Shown here: piece after piece, positions 9,001 through 18,061 of the stretch
Layout: every line of letters starts with the position of its first letter
Numbering within the stretch: position 1 is the stretch's first letter
From: Commensalibacter communis
GTDB taxonomy: Bacteria; Pseudomonadota; Alphaproteobacteria; Acetobacterales; Acetobacteraceae
NCBI RefSeq assembly: GCF_947179015.1
Contig: NZ_CAMXCM010000003.1
Coordinates: 186,001-250,000, forward strand
Reading direction: 5' to 3'
DNA length: 64,000 nt
Notes under the pieces: model-generated
Seen by the model: only the letters and a program-made list of their open reading frames with translations
Databases searched by the model: none
What the model was told of the DNA's origin: nothing
Program-made: the position numbers and the translations under genes

Positions 9001-9036
9001 AAAAGGGTTAAAAGGAAGCTTTTAGCCCTTTTTTTT
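9001..9036 (+). terminator. Rho-independent terminator of ndk
   Basis: AAAAGGGTTAAAAG pairs with CTTTTAGCCCTTTT across GAAG, with one G-T pair, followed by more T. A long stem plus U-tract 21 bases after the ndk stop. Confidence 0.9.
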
Positions 9037-9037
9037 G

Positions 9038-9522
9038 TTATTTTAATAATTTACAATCATTACAGGCATTTTGTAGTTTATTTAAATAGGCTTGATTCAA
9101 ATACGCTTTTGCTTTTGGATGATCTTGAGAGACGCCTATACCAAGATAGTACATTCTTTCTAAATTAAATTGCGCTTTATCGTTTCCTTGTTTAGCCGCT
9201 TTTTCCACCATTTTTTAGCTTTCTTATAGTCTTGCGGAATGTCGTCGTCTTCTAGATAAGTTATGCCAAGATTATACTGAGCTTTAAGATTTCCATTATT
9301 CGCAGCGTTAGTATACCGTTCTATCTTGGGCTTTGTTTCGAGAAATTATTTCACCCTCATCATATAATGCTTCGAGTATAAATTGAGCCTCAGCATTTCC
9401 TTGATTGGGTTGATGTTGTAAATCAATAATTTTTTGTGCTGAGGTTTCATGAGCTAAGGAGAGTGTTGTTAATGAGCTAAAGCCAAATCCTAATAATAAG
9501 ATATATTTATATATATATTCAT
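9038..9522 (-). pseudogene. Sel1-repeat (SLR/TPR-like) exported protein, frameshifted remnant
   Basis: Translating the minus strand in pieces gives one continuous Sel1-repeat protein spread over three frames. Part one, from about 9520 to 9330, has a signal-peptide-like start (Y-I-L-L-L-G-F-G-F-S-S) and a G-N-A-E-A-Q-F repeat. Part two, about 9350 to 9210, has A-A-N-N-G-N-L-K-A-Q-Y-N-L-G. Part three, about 9212 to the stop at 9038, has A-A-K-Q-G-N-D-K-A-Q-F-N-L and ends in Cys-Asn-Asp-Cys. The only good ATG (9522) is out of frame with part one, separated by an AT-dinucleotide run. At least three shifts make this non-functional unless the sequence has errors. Sel1 proteins act as protein-interaction scaffolds. 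Confidence 0.8.
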
Positions 9523-9565
9523 TTATAATTATTAAATAATACGTTGTAATACTAATCCTTATTTA

Positions 9566-9603
9566 TAATAAAAATAAGCCCAAGAAAACTAATTTCTCGG
9601 GCT
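9566..9603 (-). terminator. Rho-independent terminator of the purM-purN operon
   Basis: Read on the minus strand, AGCCCGAGAAA pairs with TTTCTTGGGCT across TTAGT, then follows TATTTTTATT. It lies just past the purN stop codon. Confidence 0.75.
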
Positions 9604-9609
9604 ATAACT

Positions 9610-10227
9610 TTATCCATTAATTAATGCATCAACATTAATATCAGGTTCTTCTTTTCGCAAAAAGTTTTTTAAAACTTGTGGGTATAGAAGATGTTCTTGC
9701 TTTAATAAGCGCTTTGCAAGACTGTGTTCTGTATCGTTTGGCAGGACAGGGACAACAGCTTGTCCCAGAATAGGACCTTGATCCATGTCTTCTGTTACAA
9801 TATGCACAGTGCATCCATGCACTTTCATGCCAGCCTTGATCGCTTTGGCATGAGTGTCAAGACCGGGAAACAGAGGCAAGATACTGGGATGGATATTTAG
9901 GATTTTACCTTCCCAATTATTAATCAAAAAAGGTGTTAATATACGCATGTATCCAGCCAAGCAAATGGTTGAGATGTTATGGGCTTGTAACGCTGCATCA
10001 ATTTGACGCTCATGGGCCTGGCGATCTTTGCCAAACTGGTGATGGTCAATGACTTGAGTCGGGATACCAGCATCACGAGCCGTATCCAAACCAGCAGCGT
10101 CATGGTTATTACTGATTACAAGTTCTACAGAAGCAGGAAAAGAAGGTTTTGCGCAAGCAGCAATAAGTGCATCCATATTGCTGCCACGACCACTGATAAG
10201 AATGGCTATACGTTCTTTAAAGGACAT
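9610..10227 (-). CDS. purN: Phosphoribosylglycinamide formyltransferase
   Basis: The 205-residue protein shows the GART signatures: the GAR phosphate-binding loop I-S-G-R-G-S-N-M near residue 12, the catalytic Asn and His in L-N-I-H-P-S-I-L-P near 111, and the catalytic Asp in E-D-M-D-Q-G-P-I. It transfers the formyl group of 10-formyltetrahydrofolate to GAR in purine synthesis. It lies 19 bases after purM on the same strand, an order common in proteobacteria, so the two are one operon closed by a hairpin at 9566-9603. Confidence 0.96.
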   Translation of the reverse strand: MSFKERIAILISGRGSNMDALIAACAKPSFPASVELVISNNHDAAGLDTARDAGIPTQVIDHHQFGKDRQAHERQIDAALQAHNISTICLAGYMRILTPFLINNWEGKILNIHPSILPLFPGLDTHAKAIKAGMKVHGCTVHIVTEDMDQGPILGQAVVPVLPNDTEHSLAKRLLKQEHLLYPQVLKNFLRKEEPDINVDALING

Positions 10228-10246
10228 ATGGTTTTCCTATTATAAA

Positions 10247-11359
10247 TTAGTCTGCGTCTGAAATAAAAGTAAAGTCAGGAAGATCACTAAATTCAACAGT
10301 TGGTTCGCTGTCTGAATTGTCACTGGCAGCGATATGACCAATGACATAGGCTTCGGTATCCGTGCTGTTTAGCAATTCATTGGCGGCAGCAACATCAGAA
10401 ACAATCAAAATCATTCCAATACCACAATTGAATACTTTCAACATTTCCTCTGTGGAAACATTGCCTGCTTGTGCTAACCAAGAGAATACAGAAGGCATTG
10501 GCCAGCTTTCGCCATCAATAATCGCAACTGTTCCTTTTGGCATAACCCGTGGCAGGTTCCCGACGATTCCACCGCCCGTAATATGTGCAGCGCCATGCAA
10601 CAGACCTGCATTATGAAGGGCAATAACAGGTTCTACATAAAGTTTGGTTGGGGCTAATAACGCTTCACCTAACAGTTGTTCGGTATCGAAAGGTGCCAGA
10701 TCATCCCATGCTAAATTCTGAGATTTTATAATTGCACGAACCAAAGAGAACCCATTTGAATGAGGGCCATTTGATGTCAGACCGATGATTTTGGCACCAG
10801 GGGCGATATTTTGGGGAAGTAATGCATCCCTTTCTACGGCACCCACTGCAAAGCCAGCTAAGTCATAATGACCATGTTGATACATGCCTGGCATTTCCGC
10901 GGTTTCACCACCGATTAATGCACAACCACATGCTTCACAAGCATTACTGATACCCGTAATAACCCGCTTTGCTTGTTCAAGCTCGAGTTTACCCGTCGCA
11001 AAATAGTCCAAGAAAAATAGAGGTTTGGCACCTTGAACGATTAAATCGTTGACGCACATGCCAACAAGGTCAAAACCAAGATTATCACATAATCCTGTTT
11101 CAATGGCGAGCAGAAGCTTTGTACCTACACCATCGGTTCCAGAAACAAGGATAGGGTCTTTGAACCCAGCTGCTTTGACGTCGAATAAAGCACCGAACCC
11201 TCCTAAATTTCCCATAACACCAGCTTGTTTGGTTTTTGAAACTGCTGGTTTGATTGCTTCGATTAAAGCATCCCCAGCAGCAATATCAACGCCTGATTGT
11301 GCATAGGTTGCACCGTTTTCGGTAGAGGGATGTTTGTTTTCTGAAGAATCTGAAGTCAT
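10247..11359 (-). CDS. purM: Phosphoribosylformylglycinamidine cyclo-ligase (AIR synthetase)
   Basis: At 370 residues it fits PurM. The N-terminal half holds the G-T-D-G-V-G-T-K-L ATP/phosphate motif near residue 75, followed by C-V-N-D-L and G-G-E-T-A-E-M-P-G-M-Y, a conserved loop near 150. The C-terminal half has H-I-T-G-G-G-I-V-G-N-L-P-R. It closes the imidazole ring of AIR with ATP in purine synthesis. It is the first gene of a purM-purN operon, divergent from the hda gene, with about 100 bases between them holding both promoters. Confidence 0.97.
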   Translation of the reverse strand: MTSDSSENKHPSTENGATYAQSGVDIAAGDALIEAIKPAVSKTKQAGVMGNLGGFGALFDVKAAGFKDPILVSGTDGVGTKLLLAIETGLCDNLGFDLVGMCVNDLIVQGAKPLFFLDYFATGKLELEQAKRVITGISNACEACGCALIGGETAEMPGMYQHGHYDLAGFAVGAVERDALLPQNIAPGAKIIGLTSNGPHSNGFSLVRAIIKSQNLAWDDLAPFDTEQLLGEALLAPTKLYVEPVIALHNAGLLHGAAHITGGGIVGNLPRVMPKGTVAIIDGESWPMPSVFSWLAQAGNVSTEEMLKVFNCGIGMILIVSDVAAANELLNSTDTEAYVIGHIAASDNSDSEPTVEFSDLPDFTFISDAD

Positions 11360-11456
11360 TATAAAGCAGCCTTTTATCTTTAATGCTTGATAGGTTGATG
11401 TTGAATTTGATTATGAATGAATTTTACTTCATATTAAACCTATATTTACGGCAGAT

Positions 11457-12272
11457 ATGATTTTTGGCAAAGTAAGAATGCAGAAAAAAAGTCAACCACG
11501 ACATTTGATGGATGCTCCAAGGCAGTTGGCGTTGCCTTTTCCCTATAATCCTCGCTTTATTCATTCCGAATTTATCAGGGCAACATCGAATGCTGGGGCA
11601 AGAGCTTGGCTGGGCATTCAACATAATACCCGTTCGATACCAACCTGGCCTGACCAACGATTGGTATTGTGGGGCGATTCTGGTACAGGGAAAACCCATT
11701 TGTTGCAAATATGGGCGGATAAAGAAGAGGCATTATTCTTACCAGGTTCCATTTTATCCCAAAATTCGTCTGTATATTGGCTGGAAAAGATAAAAGAGCA
11801 GTGGGTTAAGGCACTTGTGATAGACGATGCTGACCTGATTACGAACCCTCAGGCATTATTGCATTTGTTAAACTTGACCAAAGAACTTGGTCTTGCTGTA
11901 GTGTTAAGCGGACGTTCACCGCCGTCACGATGGGATATTCAACTGCCTGATTTAGCCAGCAGATTACGAGCCATTACAACTGTTAAGATCGAACAGCCAG
12001 AAGATGCGTTGCTCCGTATTTTATTGTTGCGTTTGTTGGCAGAACGACAATTAGTTGTTCCTTCGACAATGATTGATTGGTTATTGGTTCGTCTGCCCAG
12101 AACCGCAAGTGCGATTCGCGAAGCGGTGTGTCGTTTGGATGAAGCAACGCTTGCACATGGCGGTGGGGTAACAAGAAATTTGGCAATCCGCGTTTTAGAA
12201 GATTTACTTTCTTTCGATTTTATAGAATCATTAGAAGAGACTGAGGAGCCATTATTCTTTTCTGATTTTTAA
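11457..12272 (+). CDS. hdaA: DnaA-homologous regulator, HdaA/Hda type
   Basis: The 271-residue protein looks like DnaA cut to its AAA+ core: R-Q-L-A-L-P-F-P near the N-terminus (a clamp-binding-like motif in Hda proteins), Walker A G-D-S-G-T-G-K-T-H near 79, Walker B V-I-D-D-A-D near 121, and a C-terminal lid. It lacks the DnaA DNA-binding domain. With the beta clamp it stimulates ATP hydrolysis by DnaA and so limits re-initiation. An in-frame ATG at 11478 is an alternative start. The order hda-ppk-ppx is conserved in alphaproteobacteria and supports the call. ppk starts 17 bases after the stop. Confidence 0.85.
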   Translation: MIFGKVRMQKKSQPRHLMDAPRQLALPFPYNPRFIHSEFIRATSNAGARAWLGIQHNTRSIPTWPDQRLVLWGDSGTGKTHLLQIWADKEEALFLPGSILSQNSSVYWLEKIKEQWVKALVIDDADLITNPQALLHLLNLTKELGLAVVLSGRSPPSRWDIQLPDLASRLRAITTVKIEQPEDALLRILLLRLLAERQLVVPSTMIDWLLVRLPRTASAIREAVCRLDEATLAHGGGVTRNLAIRVLEDLLSFDFIESLEETEEPLFFSDF

Positions 12273-12289
12273 TTCAAAGTTGTAATTCG

Positions 12290-14467
12290 ATGACCCCTAA
12301 ACCAAAAAATACCATAAGTAAACCCGCAACAACGCGTACTCGTAGAGTGTCCGCATTACCAAGAAAAACAGAAACTGCTGTTGTGCCTATTAAAAAAAGC
12401 CCTGAACGATTCATCAATCGTGAATTATCTTGGTTAGATTTTAATCAAAGGGTGGTTGAAGAAGCACAAAATGTTAGAAATCCTTTGTTGGAAAGATTAA
12501 GATACTTATCCATTAGTGCCAGTAATCTTGATGAATTTTACTCTGTTCGTGTTGCAGGCTTAGCAGGGCAAGTTCGAGAAAAATTAATCACATCTTCACC
12601 TGATGGGTTAACGCCTTCTCAACAACTTGCAGCTATCAGAGAGCGTGTCAAAGGATTATTTGAAAATCAGCAACAGACCTATCTTGTTTTAAAACAATTA
12701 TTGGCAGAAACTGGGATTGTTGTTTGTCAGGCTCAAGATTTGACCCATGATGATCTGGCATGGTTAAAGAATTATTTCCTTGAACGTATTTTTCCAGTTT
12801 TGACACCTATTGCATTGGATCCAGCCCATCCCGTGCCTTTTATCCCTAATTTAAATATGGCTATTGCATTACGATTAGTTAGTCAACGTAATGACCGTAA
12901 TCGAAAATATGTATTAATTTTGTTACCATCACAATTATCAAGGTTTTTAGCGTTACCGATTACCCCCAAAAATTCTAAAATACAACGTTTTGTTCTTTTA
13001 GAAGATATCATTGCATTATTTATTTCAACTATCTTCCCTGGTTATAAAATCAGCAATTACGGGCTGTTACGTGTTATTCGCGATACGGATGTTGAGTTTG
13101 AGGAAGAAGCCGAAGATTTAGTTCGCTCTTATGAAACTGCTCTAAAACGTAGGCGCAGAGGCGTTGTCATTCATTTGGATATCGATAATCAATTACCCAC
13201 TAAATTAGCAGATTTGGTTGCCCACGCATTAGAAGTTCCACCAGAGGAAGTAACGATACATCATGGTATATTGGGAATGGTGGATGTTAAGCAATTAATT
13301 GTTGAAAATCGTCCTGATTTATTGTTCCCATATTATAAATCCTTAGTTCCAGCGCGTATCCGCGAGGCTGGAGGGGATTGTTTCACGGCTTTACGTTCCA
13401 AAGATTTGCTGGTTTATCATCCTTTTGAGAGTTTTGATGTTGTTGTGCAATTTTTACGTCAAGCTGCACAAGATCCTCAAGTGTTGGCCGTTAAACAAAC
13501 CTTATATAGGACGTCTAGTAACAGCCCAATTGTAAGAGCCTTGATTGAAGCGGCAGAAAGTGGAAAATCCGTTACTGCAATTGTCGAGTTGCGTGCACGT
13601 TTTGATGAAGAGGCAAATATTCGTTTGTCCCGTGATCTAGAGGCTGCTGGTGTACAAGTGGTTTTTGGATTTGCTGATTGGAAGACACACGCTAAATTAA
13701 GCCTTGTGGTGCGCAGGGAAGGCAATGTTACCCGTACTTATGCGCATTTCGGTACGGGTAATTACCACCCGATTACTGCAAAAATATATACGGATTTATC
13801 TTACTTTACTTGTAATCCTAAACTTACCCGGGACGCAGTAAAATTATTTAATTATGTGACTGGATATGCGCGCCCATCGCAGATGGAGGCTATTGCATTC
13901 TCTCCATTAACTATTCGTAAAACACTAAATGAGCTGATCGATCAAGAAATTGAATTCGTAAAAGCTGGTAAGCCTGGATCTATATGGTTGAAAATTAATT
14001 CGCTGGTTGATCCAAGATTAATTGATCGGCTTTACGAGGCTTCTTGTGCGGGGGTCAAAATTGATATCGTCGTAAGAGGTATTTGTTGTTTAAGACCACA
14101 AGTGGCTGGGTTATCAGAAAATATAACCGTTAAATCAATTGTCGGTCGTTTCTTGGAGCATGCCAGAGTATTTGTTTTTGGCAATGGTCATGAATTACCA
14201 TCGCCCTATGCGAAAGTATATATGTCTTCGGCAGATTGGATGGAACGCAATATGGATCGTCGTATTGAAGAAATGATTCCAATTATTCCCGAAGAAATGC
14301 ACGACAAGGTTCTTAATCAGCTTATGGTTGCTAATTTGAAAGATAATTTGCAATCGTGGCAGTTAAACCATGATAAAAAATGGTGCAGAATAGAGGCAGT
14401 GGACAAACCATTTTCTGCACATGAATATTTTATGGATAATCCATCTTTGACCGCTAAAAAACTTTAA
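12290..14467 (+). CDS. ppk: Polyphosphate kinase
   Basis: The 725-residue protein has the PPK1 layout: the N-domain starting F-I-N-R-E-L-S-W-L-D-F-N near residue 40, a head domain, and two phospholipase-D-like C domains. The phosphorylated His lies in T-Y-A-H-F-G-T-G-N-Y-H near 487, and the second conserved His in F-L-E-H-A-R-V-F-V-F-G near 624. It reversibly polymerises the gamma-phosphate of ATP into polyphosphate at the membrane. The first 40 residues are basic and Thr/Pro-rich, probably disordered. It lies between hda and ppx, so synthesis and breakdown of polyphosphate are encoded together. Confidence 0.97.
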   Translation: MTPKPKNTISKPATTRTRRVSALPRKTETAVVPIKKSPERFINRELSWLDFNQRVVEEAQNVRNPLLERLRYLSISASNLDEFYSVRVAGLAGQVREKLITSSPDGLTPSQQLAAIRERVKGLFENQQQTYLVLKQLLAETGIVVCQAQDLTHDDLAWLKNYFLERIFPVLTPIALDPAHPVPFIPNLNMAIALRLVSQRNDRNRKYVLILLPSQLSRFLALPITPKNSKIQRFVLLEDIIALFISTIFPGYKISNYGLLRVIRDTDVEFEEEAEDLVRSYETALKRRRRGVVIHLDIDNQLPTKLADLVAHALEVPPEEVTIHHGILGMVDVKQLIVENRPDLLFPYYKSLVPARIREAGGDCFTALRSKDLLVYHPFESFDVVVQFLRQAAQDPQVLAVKQTLYRTSSNSPIVRALIEAAESGKSVTAIVELRARFDEEANIRLSRDLEAAGVQVVFGFADWKTHAKLSLVVRREGNVTRTYAHFGTGNYHPITAKIYTDLSYFTCNPKLTRDAVKLFNYVTGYARPSQMEAIAFSPLTIRKTLNELIDQEIEFVKAGKPGSIWLKINSLVDPRLIDRLYEASCAGVKIDIVVRGICCLRPQVAGLSENITVKSIVGRFLEHARVFVFGNGHELPSPYAKVYMSSADWMERNMDRRIEEMIPIIPEEMHDKVLNQLMVANLKDNLQSWQLNHDKKWCRIEAVDKPFSAHEYFMDNPSLTAKKL

Positions 14468-14510
14468 TGCTTATCTAAATAGAAACTTTAATAATATAAG
14501 GATTATATAT

Positions 14511-16022
14511 ATGAGTTCCCACTCCTTGATACGCTCAGCCATTGTTGATTTAGGTTCCAATTCAGTTCGCTTAGTCGTTTTCGAGGGGAGGGAACGTAAC
14601 CCAGTAATAATTTTTAATGAAAAAGCAACATTACGATTAGGAAGCGGTTTAGACACAACTAAAAGGTTAAATCCCAAAGGGGTTGCTTTGGCAGAAGGGG
14701 TGTTTAAACGTTTTTATGCGGTTGCAACGACAATGGGTGCGGATCCTTTTGTTGTCTTGGCCACTGCTGCCGTTAGAGATGCAACGGATGGTCAAGAATT
14801 CATCAATAAATTACAGTCATGGATGCCTAATGTTCCTATTCATATTTTAACAGGTGAACAAGAGGCTGACTATGCTGCTGCTGGTGTATTATGTAGTATT
14901 TCAAATGCTGATGGTGTTGTTGCGGACATTGGCGGTGGGTCAATGGAATTGGTACAGCTTTGTGGGCAGCAACGGTTCAATGCGCAGACTTTGCCATTGG
15001 GTGTTATTCGTCTAATGGATCGTTCTGAGCGAAAAATTTCTAAAGCCAAATCAATTGTTACCAAAGATTTAAAATCAGTTGAATGGATTGAAGAGGTTAA
15101 AAAGAAAAATCTATATTTAGTGGGTGGTGCTTTTCGAGCAATGGCTCAATTATATATGGAATACACCTCTTATCCTTTATCTATCGTTCATTATTATACG
15201 TTACCATATGAAGAAGCCAAACGAATGGTTGAATGGACGATTGAAAAATCAAAGGGCGGAGTTAATAATATTCCTATCTTTATTCATAAACGTCTTAATG
15301 ATCTTCCTTATGCGGCAACTGTATTAGGACAATTATTGGCTAGGATGCGCCCTGAAAAGATTATTTTTTGCGCCGAAGGCGTGCGTGAGGGATGGTACAT
15401 GCGCAATGTTGTGTCAGAAGCTGCATGCAATCAAGACCCTCAAGAAGCAGCAGCATTAGACATTAGTGAACGTTCAGGCAGAGTCAAAGAATTCCCTCTG
15501 GCATTAATGCAATGGACAAGCAATTTGTTTAAAAATGAAACGGTTGAGATGAAACGGTTGCGTTGGAATGCATGTTTAATTTCGGACTCAGGATGTCATG
15601 ATCATCCAGCCTATCGTAAAGAACAATCTTATTTAAGAATTTTATGTATGGCAGGAATGGCTTTTGATCATCCAACGCGTGCTTTTTTAGCATTAACTAC
15701 CGCAATGCGATATGAAGCGGGGATTGATGAAGCGTTTTTATCTTCTGCCAAGAAAATCTTAACACACAAACAATTTGAACAAGCTATTATTCTGGGAATG
15801 GCTTTTCGTGTTGCCTATACATTATCAGGCAATTTACCCAGTTTGTTATTAAGAACGCGTTTAAAAGTTGGCAAAAAGAAACTGACTCTATACTTTTCTC
15901 AACATCTAGATGCCGTGATTAGCGATGCAGTCACCAGACGTTTAAGTCGTTTAGGGCAATTGATGGGACTGGAAACGCAGTTATTATCTGACGAAGAAGA
16001 AATCAAAAATAAACCTTCATAA
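14511..16022 (+). CDS. ppx: Exopolyphosphatase (Ppx/GppA family)
   Basis: The 503-residue protein begins with the sugar-kinase/Hsp70-like phosphate loop A-I-V-D-L-G-S-N-S-V-R-L. The second nucleotide loop, A-D-I-G-G-G-S-M-E-L, is near residue 141. The C-terminal third is a helical HD-like domain, as in full-length Ppx. It removes terminal phosphates from polyphosphate; some relatives also cleave pppGpp. It follows ppk by 43 bases. The ribosome-binding site is weak (AAGGA about 11 bases before ATG). Confidence 0.92.
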   Translation: MSSHSLIRSAIVDLGSNSVRLVVFEGRERNPVIIFNEKATLRLGSGLDTTKRLNPKGVALAEGVFKRFYAVATTMGADPFVVLATAAVRDATDGQEFINKLQSWMPNVPIHILTGEQEADYAAAGVLCSISNADGVVADIGGGSMELVQLCGQQRFNAQTLPLGVIRLMDRSERKISKAKSIVTKDLKSVEWIEEVKKKNLYLVGGAFRAMAQLYMEYTSYPLSIVHYYTLPYEEAKRMVEWTIEKSKGGVNNIPIFIHKRLNDLPYAATVLGQLLARMRPEKIIFCAEGVREGWYMRNVVSEAACNQDPQEAAALDISERSGRVKEFPLALMQWTSNLFKNETVEMKRLRWNACLISDSGCHDHPAYRKEQSYLRILCMAGMAFDHPTRAFLALTTAMRYEAGIDEAFLSSAKKILTHKQFEQAIILGMAFRVAYTLSGNLPSLLLRTRLKVGKKKLTLYFSQHLDAVISDAVTRRLSRLGQLMGLETQLLSDEEEIKNKPS

Positions 16023-16032
16023 TATATATCTG

Positions 16033-16347
16033 TCAATGTGATGATTTACGTAAAGAGTGGCTTGATGTAATCCATTTAATATAAAATTGTGGATAGAACC
16101 CTAAACACAAAGCGACTATCATTGCATTAATGGAGGTTAAATTAATCCAGATCAACCATCCTGGATTATTCCAACAATATAGACATAGCCCTAAGCTTAG
16201 AATATTAAGTGTCGTAAAAGAGGTTTTATAATAAACGCTTTCCATACCAGAGCTGGGGTTAAGTTTATAACGCGTTCTGATCGTGTTGATTGAACATATA
16301 AAGCAAAATATGCTGAGAAAATTGATAAAAATAACCAAGATAAACAT
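16033..16347 (-). CDS. Small membrane protein, DUF3325-like
   Basis: A 104-residue protein with three predicted membrane helices and few charged residues. It overlaps the end of the PepSY gene by one base (TAATG junction), so the two are translationally coupled. Similar small proteins (DUF3325) commonly accompany PepSY-type membrane proteins in TonB/siderophore loci, which is why I suggest that family. Sequence support alone is modest. Its role may be to assist the PepSY protein in iron reduction or siderophore processing at the inner membrane. Confidence 0.6.
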   Translation of the reverse strand: MFILVIFINFLSIFCFICSINTIRTRYKLNPSSGMESVYYKTSFTTLNILSLGLCLYCWNNPGWLIWINLTSINAMIVALCLGFYPQFYIKWITSSHSLRKSSH

Positions 16348-17828
16348 TAATGTATCCCTTTGCTTTTAATGTAAAAGAATAATCGTAAAAAAATAATACC
16401 ACATGTGAAAATTACAGCATCGGTGATGAGATATAAGTAATTGCTGTTATGTATGGCTGCCATAAAATAGGGTGCTGTTTGTATATAATTTAAAAAAGGT
16501 AAAAGAAGGCATAATCCTGAAAAAATAAATGTCAGGTTAAGCCAAGTGTATTTAATTTTCTCCAATATCGATCCCATAATACTAACCCCTAATACCAAGA
16601 AAAAGCTGATAAAGAAGCAGTTAATTTCCCAATTTATTCTTGTTGATAATTCTGCTGGTAATAAACGGTTTGACCATAGGAAAGTAATCATTGCGATTAA
16701 TGTTCCCATAATAATGCCAATAGTAATGCCTTCTGTTATTCTATAAAATAATCGTTGAGGTATAGAATGCATCGATATTAGGCTGTTTCTTTTTCGATTG
16801 GAATAAAATAACAGCCCACAAGCAATCAAGACAGAGCTCCCTATGCCCATAATTGCAAAGATTACACGAAAAAAGTGACCGCCTGAACGAATAGTATGAA
16901 TACCGAGTAATGTTTGATTAACCAAAGTAATAATAGTGGGCTTTTTGGAGAAAGAGCTGATTTGTTGTGTTTTTTTATCAAAAGCAACATAATTCTTAAG
17001 TCGAGCAATTTGTTTTTCATCGCCTTCGATAAATCTTACTTCTTTTTTGGTAAATAAGATCGCGCCAGGCATAGTATTAAAATAAATTTGTGCTTTATTC
17101 AATAAAGTTAAAAGATCTGGCCGTATTGATTGTTGTGAAAATTCTTTATGTTGCTTTGTCTGAACAGCATTGGGTAGAGGCTGAGTGTTGGGTAAGTAGC
17201 GAGGTGCCAAAAACAAAACGCCACTAATGGCAACAACGAATAAAAAAGGTAAAAAGAAAAAACCACTGATTGTATGTAAATCAGATTTAAAACGCACTGT
17301 ATGAGGTTTGGGGTAAACAAAGAAAGCGTTTTTTACTATTTTCGGTAAATAAATAACCACACCAGAGATAATAACAAATATAAAGGCAATCCCCACAATC
17401 AATAAAATGGCACCTCCAATAAAACGACCAATAAATAAATTATTATGGAAACTATCAATAAAATATCCTCCACCGGTTGCTCTGACAGGGATAATATTTC
17501 CGTTTTGAGGATGGATGACATTCCCCTGTAACATATTATCTTGGGCATGTAGAACTCTGATAAATGGATCTCGGGATGAGGGAAGTGCAATTAGATTCTT
17601 ACGAATTTGTTTATGTTGCTTCCAACTGTCATAGGCTTGATCTAATGCTGTGCTGGAAACGGATGCTGTTGGAGCGTACATTCCTAACTCGGGTTGCATC
17701 CATTGTGTAATCTCTTTATCATAAATTGAAATTGTTCCAGATACAAATAATACAAACAAAAACCATCCTCCAATAAGTCCAAACCATTGATGGCAAATTC
17801 TGAAAAAAGAAAATAAGTTTTTGTTCAT
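16347..17828 (-). CDS. PepSY-associated membrane protein, iron-uptake linked (PiuB/FsqB-like)
   Basis: The 493-residue protein has the PepSY-TM layout: an N-terminal helix with a His (F-R-I-C-H-Q-W-F-G-L-I-G-G-W-F-L-F), a periplasmic PepSY region, a helix at about 140-165, a His-containing helix (L-H-T-I-S-G-F-F-F-L-P-F-L-F) near 185-215, and a C-terminal bundle of four or more helices. Paired His residues suggest heme or metal binding. Members lie beside siderophore receptors and are thought to reduce or release ferric iron at the inner membrane. A Fur-like box 22 bases upstream of the start fits iron repression. The siderophore receptor itself is 41 kb away at 58716. Confidence 0.8.
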   Translation of the reverse strand: MNKNLFSFFRICHQWFGLIGGWFLFVLFVSGTISIYDKEITQWMQPELGMYAPTASVSSTALDQAYDSWKQHKQIRKNLIALPSSRDPFIRVLHAQDNMLQGNVIHPQNGNIIPVRATGGGYFIDSFHNNLFIGRFIGGAILLIVGIAFIFVIISGVVIYLPKIVKNAFFVYPKPHTVRFKSDLHTISGFFFLPFLFVVAISGVLFLAPRYLPNTQPLPNAVQTKQHKEFSQQSIRPDLLTLLNKAQIYFNTMPGAILFTKKEVRFIEGDEKQIARLKNYVAFDKKTQQISSFSKKPTIITLVNQTLLGIHTIRSGGHFFRVIFAIMGIGSSVLIACGLLFYSNRKRNSLISMHSIPQRLFYRITEGITIGIIMGTLIAMITFLWSNRLLPAELSTRINWEINCFFISFFLVLGVSIMGSILEKIKYTWLNLTFIFSGLCLLLPFLNYIQTAPYFMAAIHNSNYLYLITDAVIFTCGIIFLRLFFYIKSKGIH

Positions 17829-17850
17829 AGTTGTAATCTTGTTATTAATT

Positions 17851-17869
17851 AATAATGATTATTATTATC
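17851..17869 (-). promoter_or_regulatory. Fur-like box upstream of the PepSY gene
   Basis: AATAATGATTATTATTATC matches the 19-base Fur consensus GATAATGATAATCATTATC at 16 of 19 positions by my count. It starts 22 bases before the PepSY start codon, where a repressor would block the promoter. The site is nearly symmetrical and could also act on the small plus-strand frame at 17955. Confidence 0.6.
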
Positions 17870-17954
17870 AATAAGACAAGAAAATATCTACTATTAAATT
17901 ATCAATTAGCAGAGTATGATTAACAATCACATGTTTTATTTAGAGCGGGAAAAG

Positions 17955-18059
17955 ATGACAGCAGAGGGTATATTGGCTATTTCACCTTTAATTGTATATA
18001 TATTTTTGGTGATTGGGGTTATTGGCCTAATCATTTGGAAATTTTTGTTCAAAAAATAG
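17955..18059 (+). CDS. Possible 34-residue single-span membrane peptide
   Basis: ATG at 17955 opens a 34-codon frame whose product is one long hydrophobic helix (about residues 6-29) with an acidic N-terminus and a Lys-Phe-Leu-Phe-Lys-Lys basic end, typical of small inner-membrane proteins. The purine-rich GAGCGGGAAAAG upstream is a possible ribosome-binding site. It ends two bases before the convergent uracil-DNA glycosylase stop. It sits on the other side of the Fur-like box from the PepSY gene, so it may be iron-regulated. Chance hydrophobic frames occur in AT-rich DNA, so expression is unproven. Confidence 0.4.
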   Translation: MTAEGILAISPLIVYIFLVIGVIGLIIWKFLFKK

Positions 18060-18061
18060 CT

